In this document: positions 49,487 to 61,186 of the stretch, one piece after another
How positions within the stretch are numbered: the first letter of the stretch is position 1
Layout: each line of letters begins with the position of its first letter
From: Lycium barbarum
Taxonomy: Eukaryota; Streptophyta; Magnoliopsida; Solanales; Solanaceae
Direction: 5' to 3'
Assembly: GCF_019175385.1 (NCBI RefSeq)
Contig: NC_083342.1
Location: 115,816,376-115,880,375, forward strand
Length of the DNA stretch: 64,000 nt
Made by a program: the position numbers and the translations under genes
The notes under the pieces: model-generated
Seen by the model: the letters and a program-made list of their open reading frames with translations, nothing else
The model's database searches: none
What the model was told of the DNA's origin: nothing

Positions 49487-49630
49487 TTTAAGATTTGAGT
49501 GTATTTTTCTTTCTTGTATCTCAAATTTGAGTGCATTTTTTTTTGTATCTCAAATCTGAGTGTATTTTTTCTTGTATCTCAAATCTAAGTGTATTTATTT
49601 TCTTGTATGTCAGATTTGAGTGTATTTGTT
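49487..49630. repeat. Short tandem repeat, unit about 30-37 bp, five copies
   Basis: The phrase TTTGAGTGTATTTTTTCTTGTATCTCAAA recurs five times with small changes. Confidence 0.8.
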
Positions 49631-50360
49631 ATTTTTTAGTATAAAATAAATTGTTTCTTTATGTATTTTTCGCTTGTATTTTGACTGAGATTTTTTTTTT
49701 TTGTATACAAATGAATATAGTGAATTTTGAATACAATTGAATATCTCTGTATTTTTTTTTGCATTTATGTTGTTTGAATACAACCGAATTCAAATACGAT
49801 AAGATGAATGCAATGTAAAAGCTGTTACGAATGAATACGGCCAAATTGAATACATCTGGATTGAATACAGCCGAATTGGAATACATACGAATTTGAATAC
49901 ACGTCACTATAGCTACGAAATATAATTAGCAAAAGTATAGCTGCCTAAAAAAAAAACCACAAAGTGCAGTCATTTCTGTAAGTTGCCTTAATTAAATTCC
50001 GCCCAGTAACTTTTATTTTTTCATCCCCAGTAAGCACTTAATTAAAGAAATTTAAAGTATAGCTTTAATCATTTTAGTAATAATCTTGTTTTAGTCCGAA
50101 ATCTTATGTGTTGTATGATTTGAGGCGGATGCAACATTACAGCACGAGGTTCATTTTAAACCAACGTTTTCGACGCAAAATATAAATTAATGTGTGAAAA
50201 TCCATTAAAACTGTATAACAAATAGTATATAGGAACTGATACTTCTAAAATTCGATGAATTCAATGATAAAAACCTTAAAGAATGAGCCTATAAAATTTA
50301 AATCCAGAATTCACCTATACGTATGATACGGTAATATCTTTAGATTGTGTGTAAGCGTAA
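49631..50360. other. Repeat-derived DNA
   Basis: 49680-49920 has many GAATAC/GTATTC phrases in alternating order, part of an unnamed inverted-repeat family. No gene was seen up to the next MITE. Confidence 0.4.
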
Positions 50361-50737
50361 GAGCCCGTTTGGATTAGCTGGAAAAAAAAGTGGCTTTTAA
50401 GCATAAGTGCTTAAAGTACTTTTTAAGTGATGAAAATTATTTTATAAATAAGCAGTTACGTGTTTGGATAAGAGCGCTTAAAGACTTTTTCGAAGTAAGG
50501 GTAGTATTGAAATTAACAAAAAATATAAGGGATAAAAGGGTAGAGTTGTTGATCAAACCAAAATGGCTTTTAAGAAAAAAAAAATAAGTTGGGGTTGAGC
50601 AACTTCTTGGTTTTGGCTTATTTTAAGCACTTTTTAATTTAATTTAAATTGTTTTCAATTTTACCAAATAACCAAATAAGTTAAAAATGACTTATAAATT
50701 AAGTTTAACCAACTTATAAGTCAATCCAAACGGGCTC
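50361..50737. mobile_element. Tourist-like MITE
   Basis: It starts GAGCCCGTTTGGATTAGCT and ends TCAATCCAAACGGGCTC, with TAA on both sides (50358-50360, 50738-50740). It is 377 bp. Its internal AAGCACTT/AAGTGCTT phrases are palindromic. Confidence 0.85.
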
Positions 50738-52899
50738 TAAGAACACAGTCGTTGGCCGATGAAAAGAAAATATTCAACGCTTACGCTGAATTGCTATTTC
50801 CTCCATATATATAACGTCCCCATCAGTTGCTTGAAGGTATTTAAAGGGGGTTATAACCATTAAACTATTCCATCTATATCCTTAGTATTTTGATTTAGAT
50901 GTTGAGATTCTTTCATGATAGCTAATTTCAATTGAGTCAATTATACATTTATACTAGCACTTTTCTCCAAGAGAAAAACGAAATGAATAGAAGAGAACAA
51001 AATCAAATAAGTTAGGATCTTCTTTTGGACATACGTGAGGCCCACTGCGTAAAGCATTGTGAAAAGCCCAGTAAAAGAAAACTAAGAAACTTCACATGTG
51101 AATAAGCCCATCGTCTTTTAACGATTTCTTTACAAAATAATTGCAAAAGCTTAAAGTCAAAAACGCACTTGGCAGTTGGCTCGGTTTTAGAATTAAACTA
51201 ATTAAAAAAAAAAAAAAAAAGATTAAACTCTTTTGCTCTTGGACTTTAGGTTCAAGAATCATCAATGAGATCTTTTTGAGTGATTTGCACAAGGGCCAAG
51301 TGCACATATGACCTGTTGAAAGTTGTTCGACTAAGAATAAGTTTTCTTAGGCAAAAAAAACTTGCATCAATCCGACCTTAGAAACAAGATTTCACGGCAG
51401 AAGGTAAACGTTTGTTGTGCAATAACTAAGAAGAGGAAGAAGAAGATAACGGAGCAAACAAAGAAGATTAGCTTGGCTTCTGCGCAAGGGTGACATTCAT
51501 AAATTGAGAAATGATCCAAAAAAAAAAAAAAAAAAGGAGCAGTCAGGATTTTTGTCTAAAGTTTGTCAGCACTAATTAGAAAATTAAACAACATTCTTAA
51601 TTAATATGTAGCTAATTAGTGTTGGTACTTCAAGAGTCTATGAGTTTTTATCTAATTTTAGACCTATTTTAGTTTCATGTAGTACTAATATATTGTATAT
51701 GACGATCACATATCTGTCTCCTTGATATCATGCTCTTATTTCTAATTCGATTTCTCGTTTATTATGACACATTCAGAGTGTCGACACATTTTGGACATTG
51801 AAATATGAAAGCGAAGTGTCAAACTTCATAAACTTTGCAGGAGTTTTGTACTTTTCTAAGCCTTCAGCTATCACCACCTTATTCTATGCAAATATATATT
51901 ACTCCATAAGATGTGGTTTTATATATATAATCTGTGGAATTCATCAAATCTTATCCACAGATACATTGAAGATATGGCTCCAATATTTTTTTGTTCTTTC
52001 TTTTTAATATTAAGAATCACAGTTCTTTTTAATTGTGTGGTCCGAAGACTTAGAACGCTGGCGTTGCCTATAATATGTAATCTGGGGCGAAACTACGATT
52101 CTACTTATAGGTTCAGTAAATCTAATAGTTTTGACTTAAATTTTATATTTGTATATAAAAGTTCACTAAATATGTCTACATAATTTATCCAAACACAGTA
52201 AGCTGCCTTTTCTAAAATTCAAAATCCATAAACACAAAATTCTAACTTTGATTCGGTATATACAAATTAGACCAAGGTTTCGAATTTGGAAAATGTATTA
52301 CTCCATTAATAGACAAGAGAAAGGGACCTCGCATAACAATCACTATAAACACAAGAGTGGCATTTATTGATTGTTCGAGCATATTATTATATAATAGCCA
52401 AATTTTGTTTCATCCATCATATAGATAACCTAGGATATCTCCTTTTGTTTGGCTAATATGCTCATGTATTTATCCAGAGTGCCTTTTATTAAGAAAAATC
52501 TCCAATGAAAAAATTACAAGTAAAGAGAGCCAAATCTTACTCTACCTATCCTAGTGAAAGATTTGTGTTTTTTTTGTATAAAAAGCAACAAAAACAACAA
52601 CAACAAAAATAGACCAAGGTTGCCGTCAAGCTTATAAACACACAAGCTTCATAGTGATGTTTATACGATCGATTATTCCAAATTAACTAATTATTAAGAA
52701 CTAACTGAGGAAATATCTAAAAATAAAAATATTGAAACATATATCCATGAAAAATAGAGGTAAGCTGTACTTTTTCAATTGTCAAAGTTGTACGACAAAT
52801 ATAGAAAAAAAGAGCGCAAAGAGGACAAAAAAAAAGGGAAGTAAAATGCGGTTAGTCAAATCGATATAAGCATGAAAGCCAACTCTCCATCTATGATTA
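50738..52899. other. No gene seen
   Basis: AT-rich intergenic DNA with A runs near 51202 and 51519. Small open frames at 51092-51307 and 51798-52183 have no recognisable motif or splice context. Confidence 0.5.
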
Positions 52900-53808
52900 G
52901 GGGTGCTTATCGAGCGGTTCGGTTGGATAATTGTACTTAACGATTCGGCTTATCGGATATCGGTTTTTAAATATCTCAATCCTCTAACCGATCAATAAGC
53001 TATCGGTTGGTTCGGTGTGGATTAGCGATTAACGGTCAGTTAGCGGTCGGTTTATCGGTTAATCAATAAAGTATATGAGTTTTTTTTCCTTCTATTGCTC
53101 GGACTATTGCATCAATACAAAATTATCAAAACACAAAAGGCTCAATATTGATAGTGTATAGGTTGCAAACTCACATTTGACCCTATTTGCTTCACCTCAC
53201 AAGATTTAAATGGATGTATTACTCATGGTGGGTATTCTTGGGACACATGATTTTAAATTATTGGAAATACGAATTAAATTTTCACTAAAGTATCGTTATT
53301 AAATAAACTGTGCAGATTAAGTGTGATATTTTCATACTAAAGCGTGTCAATGTCCATAAGAAAACTTATTTCTTTCAAACAACCACTAGTAATTCTATCT
53401 CATTCTCATTTTCACCATAGAAGAGGGAAGAAACATCCAAGGAAAATAAAAATGTTTTGAATGATTCTAGTTGGTAACATGAGATAATAAGAAACAAGCA
53501 CCAGGCAGAAGCAATAAGGAAAATGAGAAATTGCTACCATGTTGCGGGAAGAAAAATGAATTTTAGGCTCAAAGATTAGTATTTCTAATCTTTAGTACTT
53601 TATATACATAGGGATTTATTTATAATTTAATTATTCTTAACAGGTTAACGGCTAAACCGATAAGGAAAATGAGGAAACCGTCCCCCGCACCGTTAAGCCA
53701 TTAACTATAAAATTCCAGACCATTCCCCATCCGTTAATCCAATTACCCGATACCAATAAACCTATTTTGCGGTTGGGTTATCGATTGCGATTCGGTTTTG
53801 AACAACCC
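52900..53808. mobile_element. Stowaway-like element with CGGTT-rich arms
   Basis: It starts GGGGTGCTTATCGAGCGGTT and ends in GGTTTTGAACAACCC, with TA on both sides. The arms contain repeated ATCGGTT / AACCGAT phrases. 909 bp, non-coding. Confidence 0.65.
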
Positions 53809-53825
53809 TATCCATGATACTTGTA

Positions 53826-54044
53826 CTCCCTCTATTCCAAAAAAATTATCTTAATTTGACTTGACGTAGAGTTTAAAAAATAAAATAAAGACTTTTGAAA
53901 TGCGTGGTCCAAAACAACCTTTAGATATTTGTATGCATGTAAATCATTTCATAAAATTAAATTGTTTTGAAATATAGAAATGTGTCAATCTTTTTATGAC
54001 AAACTAATAAGAAAGTAAGATAATTTTTTTGGGACAGAGTGAGT
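53826..54044. mobile_element. Stowaway-type MITE
   Basis: It starts CTCCCTCTATTCCAAAAAAA and ends TTTTTTTGGGACAGAGTGAG, with TA on both sides. About 219 bp. Confidence 0.75.
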
Positions 54045-54082
54045 ATCATTTTACTTCTTTTATTTGGAACATGTTCCAAAAT

Positions 54083-54592
54083 GGCTTAATGCATATGCCG
54101 CCCCCTAAACTTGCCCCTCCCCCCCCCCCCCCCCCCCCCCCTTTTTTTTTCCATTTTCCACCTCAACTAAGTGTTGTTCCAATTGAACCTCTGAACTTGT
54201 CCTTAATTGTGTCTATCAAACACAATCAGACTTACATATTATTCCATCTTTAATGTAGCAACATGCTAATATATAGTCTAATTTAATTATGTTATCTTTT
54301 AATTAAGATTAGCATCAATTGAGAGGAGGAAAAAGAGTAGCTATTAATTAAGTTGGTAGTGGAAGAGTAGAATCGACACATCCATGACCTAAAGAATAGC
54401 TTACCACATGTCTAAAATATTACTCTACCTTCATTTTTCCAATTTAATTTCTGCTTCTAATAAAAATCAAATTTAAGGGGTTTAATAGACACATTTGAGG
54501 ACAAGTTCAAAGATTCAATAGAAATAATACTCAGTTGAGATACCAAAATAGGAAAAAGGAGCGAGTTTAGGGGGCCGCATATGCATTAAGCC
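54083..54592. mobile_element. Mutator-like MITE with a poly-C tract
   Basis: It starts GGCTTAATGCATATGCCGCC and ends in the inverse GGCCGCATATGCATTAAGCC. A perfect 9-bp target duplication TTCCAAAAT flanks it (54074-54082 and 54593-54601). TIR similarity extends more than 100 bp inward. A run of 22 C lies at 54119-54140 in the left arm, where the right arm has a purine-rich A/G stretch instead of the matching G run. Confidence 0.85.
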
Positions 54593-54601
54593 TTCCAAAA
54601 T

Positions 54602-56410
54602 TATGAATTTCCGTGCAAGTTGTAACTTAAATAAAAGTATGACAACATATTAGTTATTACTGGTTCCTACCTGATAAGACTGGCAAGCTGTAGCTTAACT
54701 TATCAAATCTAGTGATGGATTGAGAACATATTCATATAAATTAAATTGAGAGTGCTACATCACCTTTTTATTTTCATAATCAGAATATAACATCCTCCTT
54801 ATATTTTGTGCTGCATCACTTCTTCATGTTTAATTTAATTTAACTAAGAAGGTACAGGAGCTGTCCTTTTTTTCTTTTTTTTTAAATGAGCTGTACGTCC
54901 TATTTAATTAGGGCCATATATGCTGGCTGGTATGTTAAATTAAAATACGGGACAATTAATTTATGGGCAAAGAGTCAAATTTGTCACTGAACTATACGAG
55001 ACAATACATATTTACCCTCAACTACTAGTTGGGTCAAATGTAGATATGTTGATTTTGTACAGCTCTTAAGTAATAGTTAATTTCCACCATTTATAATTAT
55101 TTTACTGTTTGATTTGAATTTATCAGCAAAAGGCCGTACTGATCGATTTGTTAAGGAGGTTTTGACTCTTCGTCATTTACTATTTAACATATTTTTTTCA
55201 ATTATTTTATTAGTTACATAACTCTCATCTTTTCTCTTTATGTTTTAGATACTTGGTTCGATAAACTAGAAACGTTTAATTAAATCACGATTAATTTTTT
55301 TTATTTCCATCAATCAATTACGACTGATCAAGAATGGGGGTAATCTAGTACATAGTCAATCTAGTCAGGTAGAGCCGTAGAGCTTAATCCAAAATGTGGC
55401 AAGAATGGTTTAATTTAATTAATCATGAAAACCAAGTTGGTACTTATTATTCCTAAGGGGTTTAAGGCGGCATTTGTCCCTTGTACTCTATCACTCTCAA
55501 TATGATCGAAATGCTTTCATTTTTAACAATTTTTCAGTTGAAGAAACCATTGAGTTTGTCCCTTCCATCCACGAATTTTTTTTGTCATAGATATACGCAT
55601 AGACCATAGTACTCTTCTAGTAATTTGGCATTTTGCCTTTTTTTCTCCTTTATGAACGTGAACTCAATCTACACTGAGAAGTATTAGAAAGAAAGAAAAA
55701 ATAGATGCTCTTTTCTCGTAGAATATATATGAGAATTATATTGATTTTTTTTTCTTAAAAAAATCGTCTATTATATTTAGTTGGAAAACCTCATATAAGT
55801 GCATAAAAACACGTGTTTTAACTAGCATGAGATATTTAATTAGTTGGAAAATTGTAAAGTTAATGGGCCGACGTTACCAACCGTGCAATTAATGGTATCA
55901 ATTTGTGGGTGAAATCTTTGTAAATTCAATCACGAGCGGGAATGAATATATGAGTATATAGCAAAGTGAAGGTGTCTTCCTAAATTGCATCAAGTACATG
56001 ATAACACGCGAATTGACAACACATGAATGGAGTATATATGAGCATATACCAAAATGAAGTACGTATATAGCAAAACTAAGGTGTCTCTTTTCTTCTTCAT
56101 TCTTTTAAGGCCAGGTCTATACAAAAGTACACGAGTACATGACGAGTGACAACACAAGAATCGTTTCCTAGATTAACGACACCCATCACCAGAAAAGCTA
56201 ATTACGACTCTATGCAGAAATTAATGCAAATACTATTTATATCCTCCTGTATATACAGAGAAAGAGGAAATGGTAATTGAATTTGCATCTTCCTCTTGAG
56301 CCAGAATTTTCTCTAAAAGAATTTAAAATATAAAGAAGTAACACAGAATGCGGATTCGATAATTAGTATATATGTACATATACATTAAACAAGATTTGAC
56401 ATTTGTATAT
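54602..56410. other. Intergenic and 3' flank of the minus-strand DUF1442 gene
   Basis: No gene was seen. About 54960-55140 resembles a decayed arm of a TIR element (TCAAATTTGTCACTGAACTA). 56290-56400 holds a hAT-end-like remnant (GAGCCAGAATTTTCTC). Confidence 0.4.
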
Positions 56411-57468
56411 TCATCGTCGGAACACATGTTCTTCACCTGAGTCTTGATCAACATGCCTAATCCAATGCTTTGGATTTTTTCTGGACTTCAGACTTCCATC
56501 ATAATTACTGCTTGCTATATAAGCAATCTCTAATCCATAATTTCCAAATGGAAGTGTTATTGCTCTCACAACATTTACTTTGTCATCCAGCACCCCTTTC
56601 CAGCTGAACCTACTGCTTACACTTATATTATTCATTTTGCTTTCACTTTTACATACCAAAATTGCTCCATGTTGACTCAATTTAACACTACTTAAAGCTC
56701 TGGCAAAGTCTTTTTTCCCACCATCAACAATCAGAAAATCAACCCTATTGATCAGCTTTTTTCTCATTACCTCCTCCACCTCTCCCACCACGACTTCCGG
56801 CAAGGACACGTCAGCCAATAACTTGTGCATGGTGCTGACGTATTCTACTCTTGATGCTTCATCCGGTACGACACATACATGCCTCCCATGTGTGTGTTTC
56901 GCCGCGATGGCCAGGCCTGTCGTAAAAGACATACAGTACTTAAGTACCTAATTAATAAAAAGATGCATATGATCTCTCAATTAACAGTAATTTTAAGCTT
57001 TTGGATGAGGTGATTATACGATTTAATTACTGTAACATGGTACCACAGCATGCAAAGCTCTCGATTTAATTATCAGTGTCACCCGTTAATATTACAAAAA
57101 ATTAAATGAGATTAAGTGTGTTCTATTTAACAGTTATATAACTTTAAAGATAAAAGTGATCACACAATTTAATACCTGTGCTTGTGGGGATATTTGCGTT
57201 GCCACTTTCTTGTTTCCTCCGTACTTCAACTATTAATTTTGCGTTATATCCTGCAGCTATGGCTGATAAAAATTCCGCAGCAGTTGTTTTACTTGATATT
57301 CCACACTGCATGCATATGAGTCCAATTAATCAATTGAAGGAAAAAAGAATAGAAGGCACGTATATAGATATATAGACAAATTAATAGAAGTAAACTGTTT
57401 TTGCTTACTATTTGTATGGTGTCAAGATAAGCTTTAGAAGCTGTTTCTGGAGACCAAACTAATGTCAT
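56411..57468 (-). CDS. DUF1442 family protein, three exons
   Basis: Exons on the minus strand are 57468-57409 (20 codons, MTLVWSPETASKAYLDTIQI), 57305-57176 (CGISSKTTAAEFLSAIAAGY...) and 56916-56411. Junctions are ATA|GTAAGC, GCATGCAG|TGT, ACAG|GTATT and ACGACAG|GC, in phase, giving 231 aa. The opening LVWSPETASKAYLDT and the C-terminal phrase WIRHVDQDSGEEHVFR are family hallmarks. Between them are GRHVCVVPDE, VDFLIVDGGKKDF and GAILVCKS, consistent with a Rossmann-type fold. An ATG at 56932 inside intron 2 reads into exon 3 but is only the acceptor side. No upstream in-frame ATG precedes 57468. Function unknown; same family as 41597-42611 and oriented toward it. Confidence 0.9.
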
Positions 57469-57768
57469 CTCTACTACTTCTTCTTCGTCTTCTTCTTTTA
57501 AGGAGGATGTTTTCCTTTCAGTACATGAAAGAAATTAAATGGTGGATTAATTATCTTGTACAAGAGGTGTTTGGTTGCTATTATATATAAATTACATACA
57601 TAGTTTGTTTCTTGAAAACCGTTGGTATTTTGTATCCACAACACCAAACCTGCCTTAGTAGCTAAGCTAGTCAATGAGGTTTTTCTAATTTTTAAAACTG
57701 TCTTTTTCTACCTACAGATAATTTAAACTTAGTACTCCTATTAATTTTAGTTATGAGCAACAGATCCA

Positions 57769-58673
57769 GAACACGGAGCCTAAAGGGTATAAAAATACAC
57801 AGTATTTACCAAAAGGGATGATCAAAAATTTATATACCAAAAGGGGTATATCGTGGATCAGCCCACGATATACCCCAAATTTTTTTTGCGGCTGTCAACA
57901 AAAATTAAAAAAAATAAAAATTTAAACGTATAACAAAAATTAAAAAAAAAAAAAACGCCTTTTATCCCATTCAATTTCGATTTTCCCCCAAATTGGCGTA
58001 AAATTTTCAGTTTTATTTACTTATAAGATGATGATACGCAATAGATTTCAACGTAAAACTCCCGGGGTAATGTAGCTGTGAATGTCAATTTCACTTCTGC
58101 GGTTTCAATTTTTGAAAATAAAGCTGACTAATTTTCTCGATATATAAAGTTGATTAAAATAACCTTACAGTCAAACACTAAGTTTTTTCAAACAAAACTT
58201 ATTTCGGGCACCTTTTCAACCCCTAAAATGACTATCCGAACGTCTACGTATCCTTGATGTATTGAGCCTACATTATTGTACGCAGAAAAAAATATCAGGT
58301 TCTATATAAAATATTGACGTTTCGGAGTCTTCACACACGACTAATCATTGGTCAAAGTATGAAAAAACACACTAAGTGTTGCAAAAAAAAAAAAAAGTTT
58401 ACCAAATTTTTTTTTTAGTGCTCGAAAAAAAAAAAAAACTTTAGAGGTAAAACGTGGACTGATCCACGTTATACAAAATATATTGTATAATGTGGATCAG
58501 TCCACGTTATACGTTTAAATTTTTTTTTTTTTTTTAATTTTTGTTGACAGCCGCAAAATTTTTTTGGGGTATATCGTGGGCTGATCCACGATATACCCCT
58601 TTTGGTATATAAATTTTTGGTCATCCCCTTTTGATAAATACCGTGTATTTTTATACCCTTTAGGCTCCGGACT
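57769..58673. mobile_element. Foldback element with about 170-bp inverted arms
   Basis: Left arm CGGAGCCTAAAGGGTATAAAAATACAC; the right arm is its inverse through TTTTTATACCCTTTAGGCTCCG. Arms share ATATCGTGGATCAGCCCACGATAT, itself a palindrome, and GCGGCTGTCAACAAAAATTAAAA. A second palindrome pair built on GTGGACTGATCCAC lies at 58450-58520. Flanked by a perfect 11-bp direct repeat CAACAGATCCA (57758-57768, 58674-58684). No ORF. Target-duplication length points toward Mutator-like elements. Confidence 0.85.
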
Positions 58674-58684
58674 CAACAGATCCA

Positions 58685-59690
58685 TCTCCTAGATATCATT
58701 CTTTGTTTTTTAAACTCTATTTTATCATTTGGTACGACATTATATAATTTGGGTGTTGATATTGAGATATAACACACAAGCCAACAACCTTTATAAACTA
58801 CGGCGTACTTTTCTGAAGCATCTAGCTAATTAGCTTGTTATATATGTGCATGAACCTAATGTAAGACATGTAATTTATGCTAGCTAATCGACAAAATACG
58901 CACATTTACGTGGATAGGCATGGTTGGTTAAATTAATACTTTTAAAAAAAAAATTGTTAAGAATTTGAATTATAGTATAAAGGAAATACGCATGGAAGTG
59001 ATGCATCGTTGAGTCAACTTCTCCAGTTGTAATTAGTTGGAGTGTGATAACTACTAAATAAAAGTGGATGTGTTATAAATATTATTTAATTATGAATGTC
59101 TATTTTTAGGAGATACTTTAGGGTTTGTGACTTTGACACCAAGTTAACTTTCTCCTATAAATAGAGATGTTCTCTTCATTGTATAGAATCTCTAACAAGA
59201 GAAATAAGAATTCTCCTTTCTTTTCTTTTTCTCTACAATATTATTCTTACTTGCTTTATTATTTTATAACAGGATGTTCCCTTTTTAGATTTCTTTTCCC
59301 AACTAGTTGCTTACAAAACTACATTTAGCCCCTCAATTCTTCTCCTACTCTATAAATCTAAATAGTCAAATCAGATAATTATGTTAAATTTTTATATAAG
59401 GTCTACCAATTAATTTATCTAATCAAAATCCACTAGGGCCGTACAGAGTTCAGCGTAGACCTTACCGTATATTAAGATCTAAAAATAAATAAATAAACAA
59501 AAATTAGGAAGATGTGATAACTTATCATGGCGGCCTAGATGATGAATGATGCTCATCAATTATTTATGTTTTATTCCCGACAATTATATGCACAAACTAT
59601 ATAAGTTGCTCAATCCATTAATAATCAAAACTTTAGCGGTAACTTCATGAATTAAGCTTGTTACATCATTCGTTCGTCTCAAAACTTCTG
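58685..59690. other. No gene seen
   Basis: AT-rich. 59080-59270 has the phrases CTCCTATAAATAGAGATG and ATTGTATAGAATCTC, the look of an LTR promoter/R region, but no boundaries were found. Confidence 0.4.
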
Positions 59691-59693
59691 TTA

Positions 59694-59892
59694 GGGGTCG
59701 TTTGGTTGGAAACAAGTTATTCCAGGATAACTTATCCTAGGATTAGTTATTCCACCTTCCCATAGGGGAAAAATAACATTACTATCCCGGAATTAGTTAT
59801 ACCGCGACTTTATCCCAACCAAACATGGGATAAACTCATCTCAAATAGAATCACGAGATTATTTATCCTTATCCCTCATACCAAACTAGCCC
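59694..59892. mobile_element. Tourist-like MITE (199 bp)
   Basis: It starts GGGGTCGTTTGGTTGG and ends ATACCAAACTAGCCC, with TTA on both sides (59691-59693, 59893-59895). Confidence 0.8.
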
Positions 59893-59895
59893 TTA

Positions 59896-61186
59896 AATTA
59901 TAGCTAGCGTGGAGGAATATTAGTGATAATAAGAGCTGAAATACCATCCACAATGAAATAAATATTTAAGCTGTTAGATAGTGATAGTATAAAAAGTCTT
60001 TATAATATCATTTATCAATGTATATAACATAAATCTTATTGATAATTATCAAAATCTAGTGCGAAATATTATTAATAATTATTGAAATCTAATTAAACAA
60101 TGAAGATTACTAGGGTTCAAATTCCAGCAAAGAGTAACATAAAAATTAGTAGGCTATTTCTGCCCATTTATCTAAGCTGTAATTAGAGAGCATATATCTA
60201 AAATTTGTGCGGAAGATAACAGCTGTTCGGTGAATAGTCGATGTGTACATTTTCCAAACTGACCCGAAAATCACAATTTACCAAAGAAAAAGAAAAACAA
60301 AGTATCTAAAGCGTATGAATATTATTTTTGGTTGATCAATCCGACCCCCCTGCCAACCATACCATCTCTTTTCTTCTTTGTTTTAATTTAAAAAGGTATC
60401 AAAAAACGGGTGAATGGTTTTGTGACACATACTAGGTTTTTTAATTAAACCTCCTTTCCTTACCTGATAATTAAGGTTTTGGCAAGCTGCAGCTTAATTA
60501 TCAAATCTTGAGTTATATATTCGAGAACATGTTCATGTAAGTTACGTAAAAATTGTGGGAAATGATGTTCGATGTTTTATTCATATAGGCGGATCCATGA
60601 TTTAAAGTTTATAATTTCGACAATAAATTCAAGTTAATATATAATAATAGTTAGGTTCACAATCAAATTTATATATATAGTGAATTTTTAACTTTATAAG
60701 GTTAGATCTGTTCCCTGCTTTTTAAGATGCGTAAAAGGGAAAATGGTGTACAATTCATGGGATTTTATTATATTAAGGGTTATTTGCACTTTGTCTCTAT
60801 TTTGTGTTGGTCTTTAATTTTTGTCCCTCAAGTAAATAACAGACATAATTTTATATTTTCGCATCATAATATTTCATAAGCTATGTTCCGCACTTGCCCT
60901 ACCAGCCGTAAGTTCAATTTAGAACTGCAAAAATTAAGGCCATTTGAAGGACAAACCGTGCAATTTCTTCTTGTATTAAGCCGCAAGCAAAATTATCAAG
61001 TGATTCCAAATCTTATGTCATTTCAACCAAAAAGCCTTACGCCAGATATTTTTATGGGCCAGCATCAGTTATAGCCCAATTGCCAACAAAAATCAATCCT
61101 CTTAACCGTTCGTTATATTGGCCGTTAAAGAAGATTAACGAACACTCACTCTTTGTACATAGCTTGAGAACAAAGCACCAAAACTG
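59896..61186. other. Upstream region of the PPR gene
   Basis: No gene was seen. An ORF at 60883-61074 lacks any motif. The final 60-100 bases should be the PPR 5' UTR. No TATA box stands out, which is common for PPR genes. Confidence 0.5.

Noticed and set aside
54029..54253. Proline-rich ORF
   Set aside because: Proline run comes from the poly-C tract of a MITE.
56411..56932. Start of the minus DUF1442 gene at the ATG at 56932
   Set aside because: That ATG is intronic; a good acceptor follows it and two upstream exons supply the conserved N-terminus.
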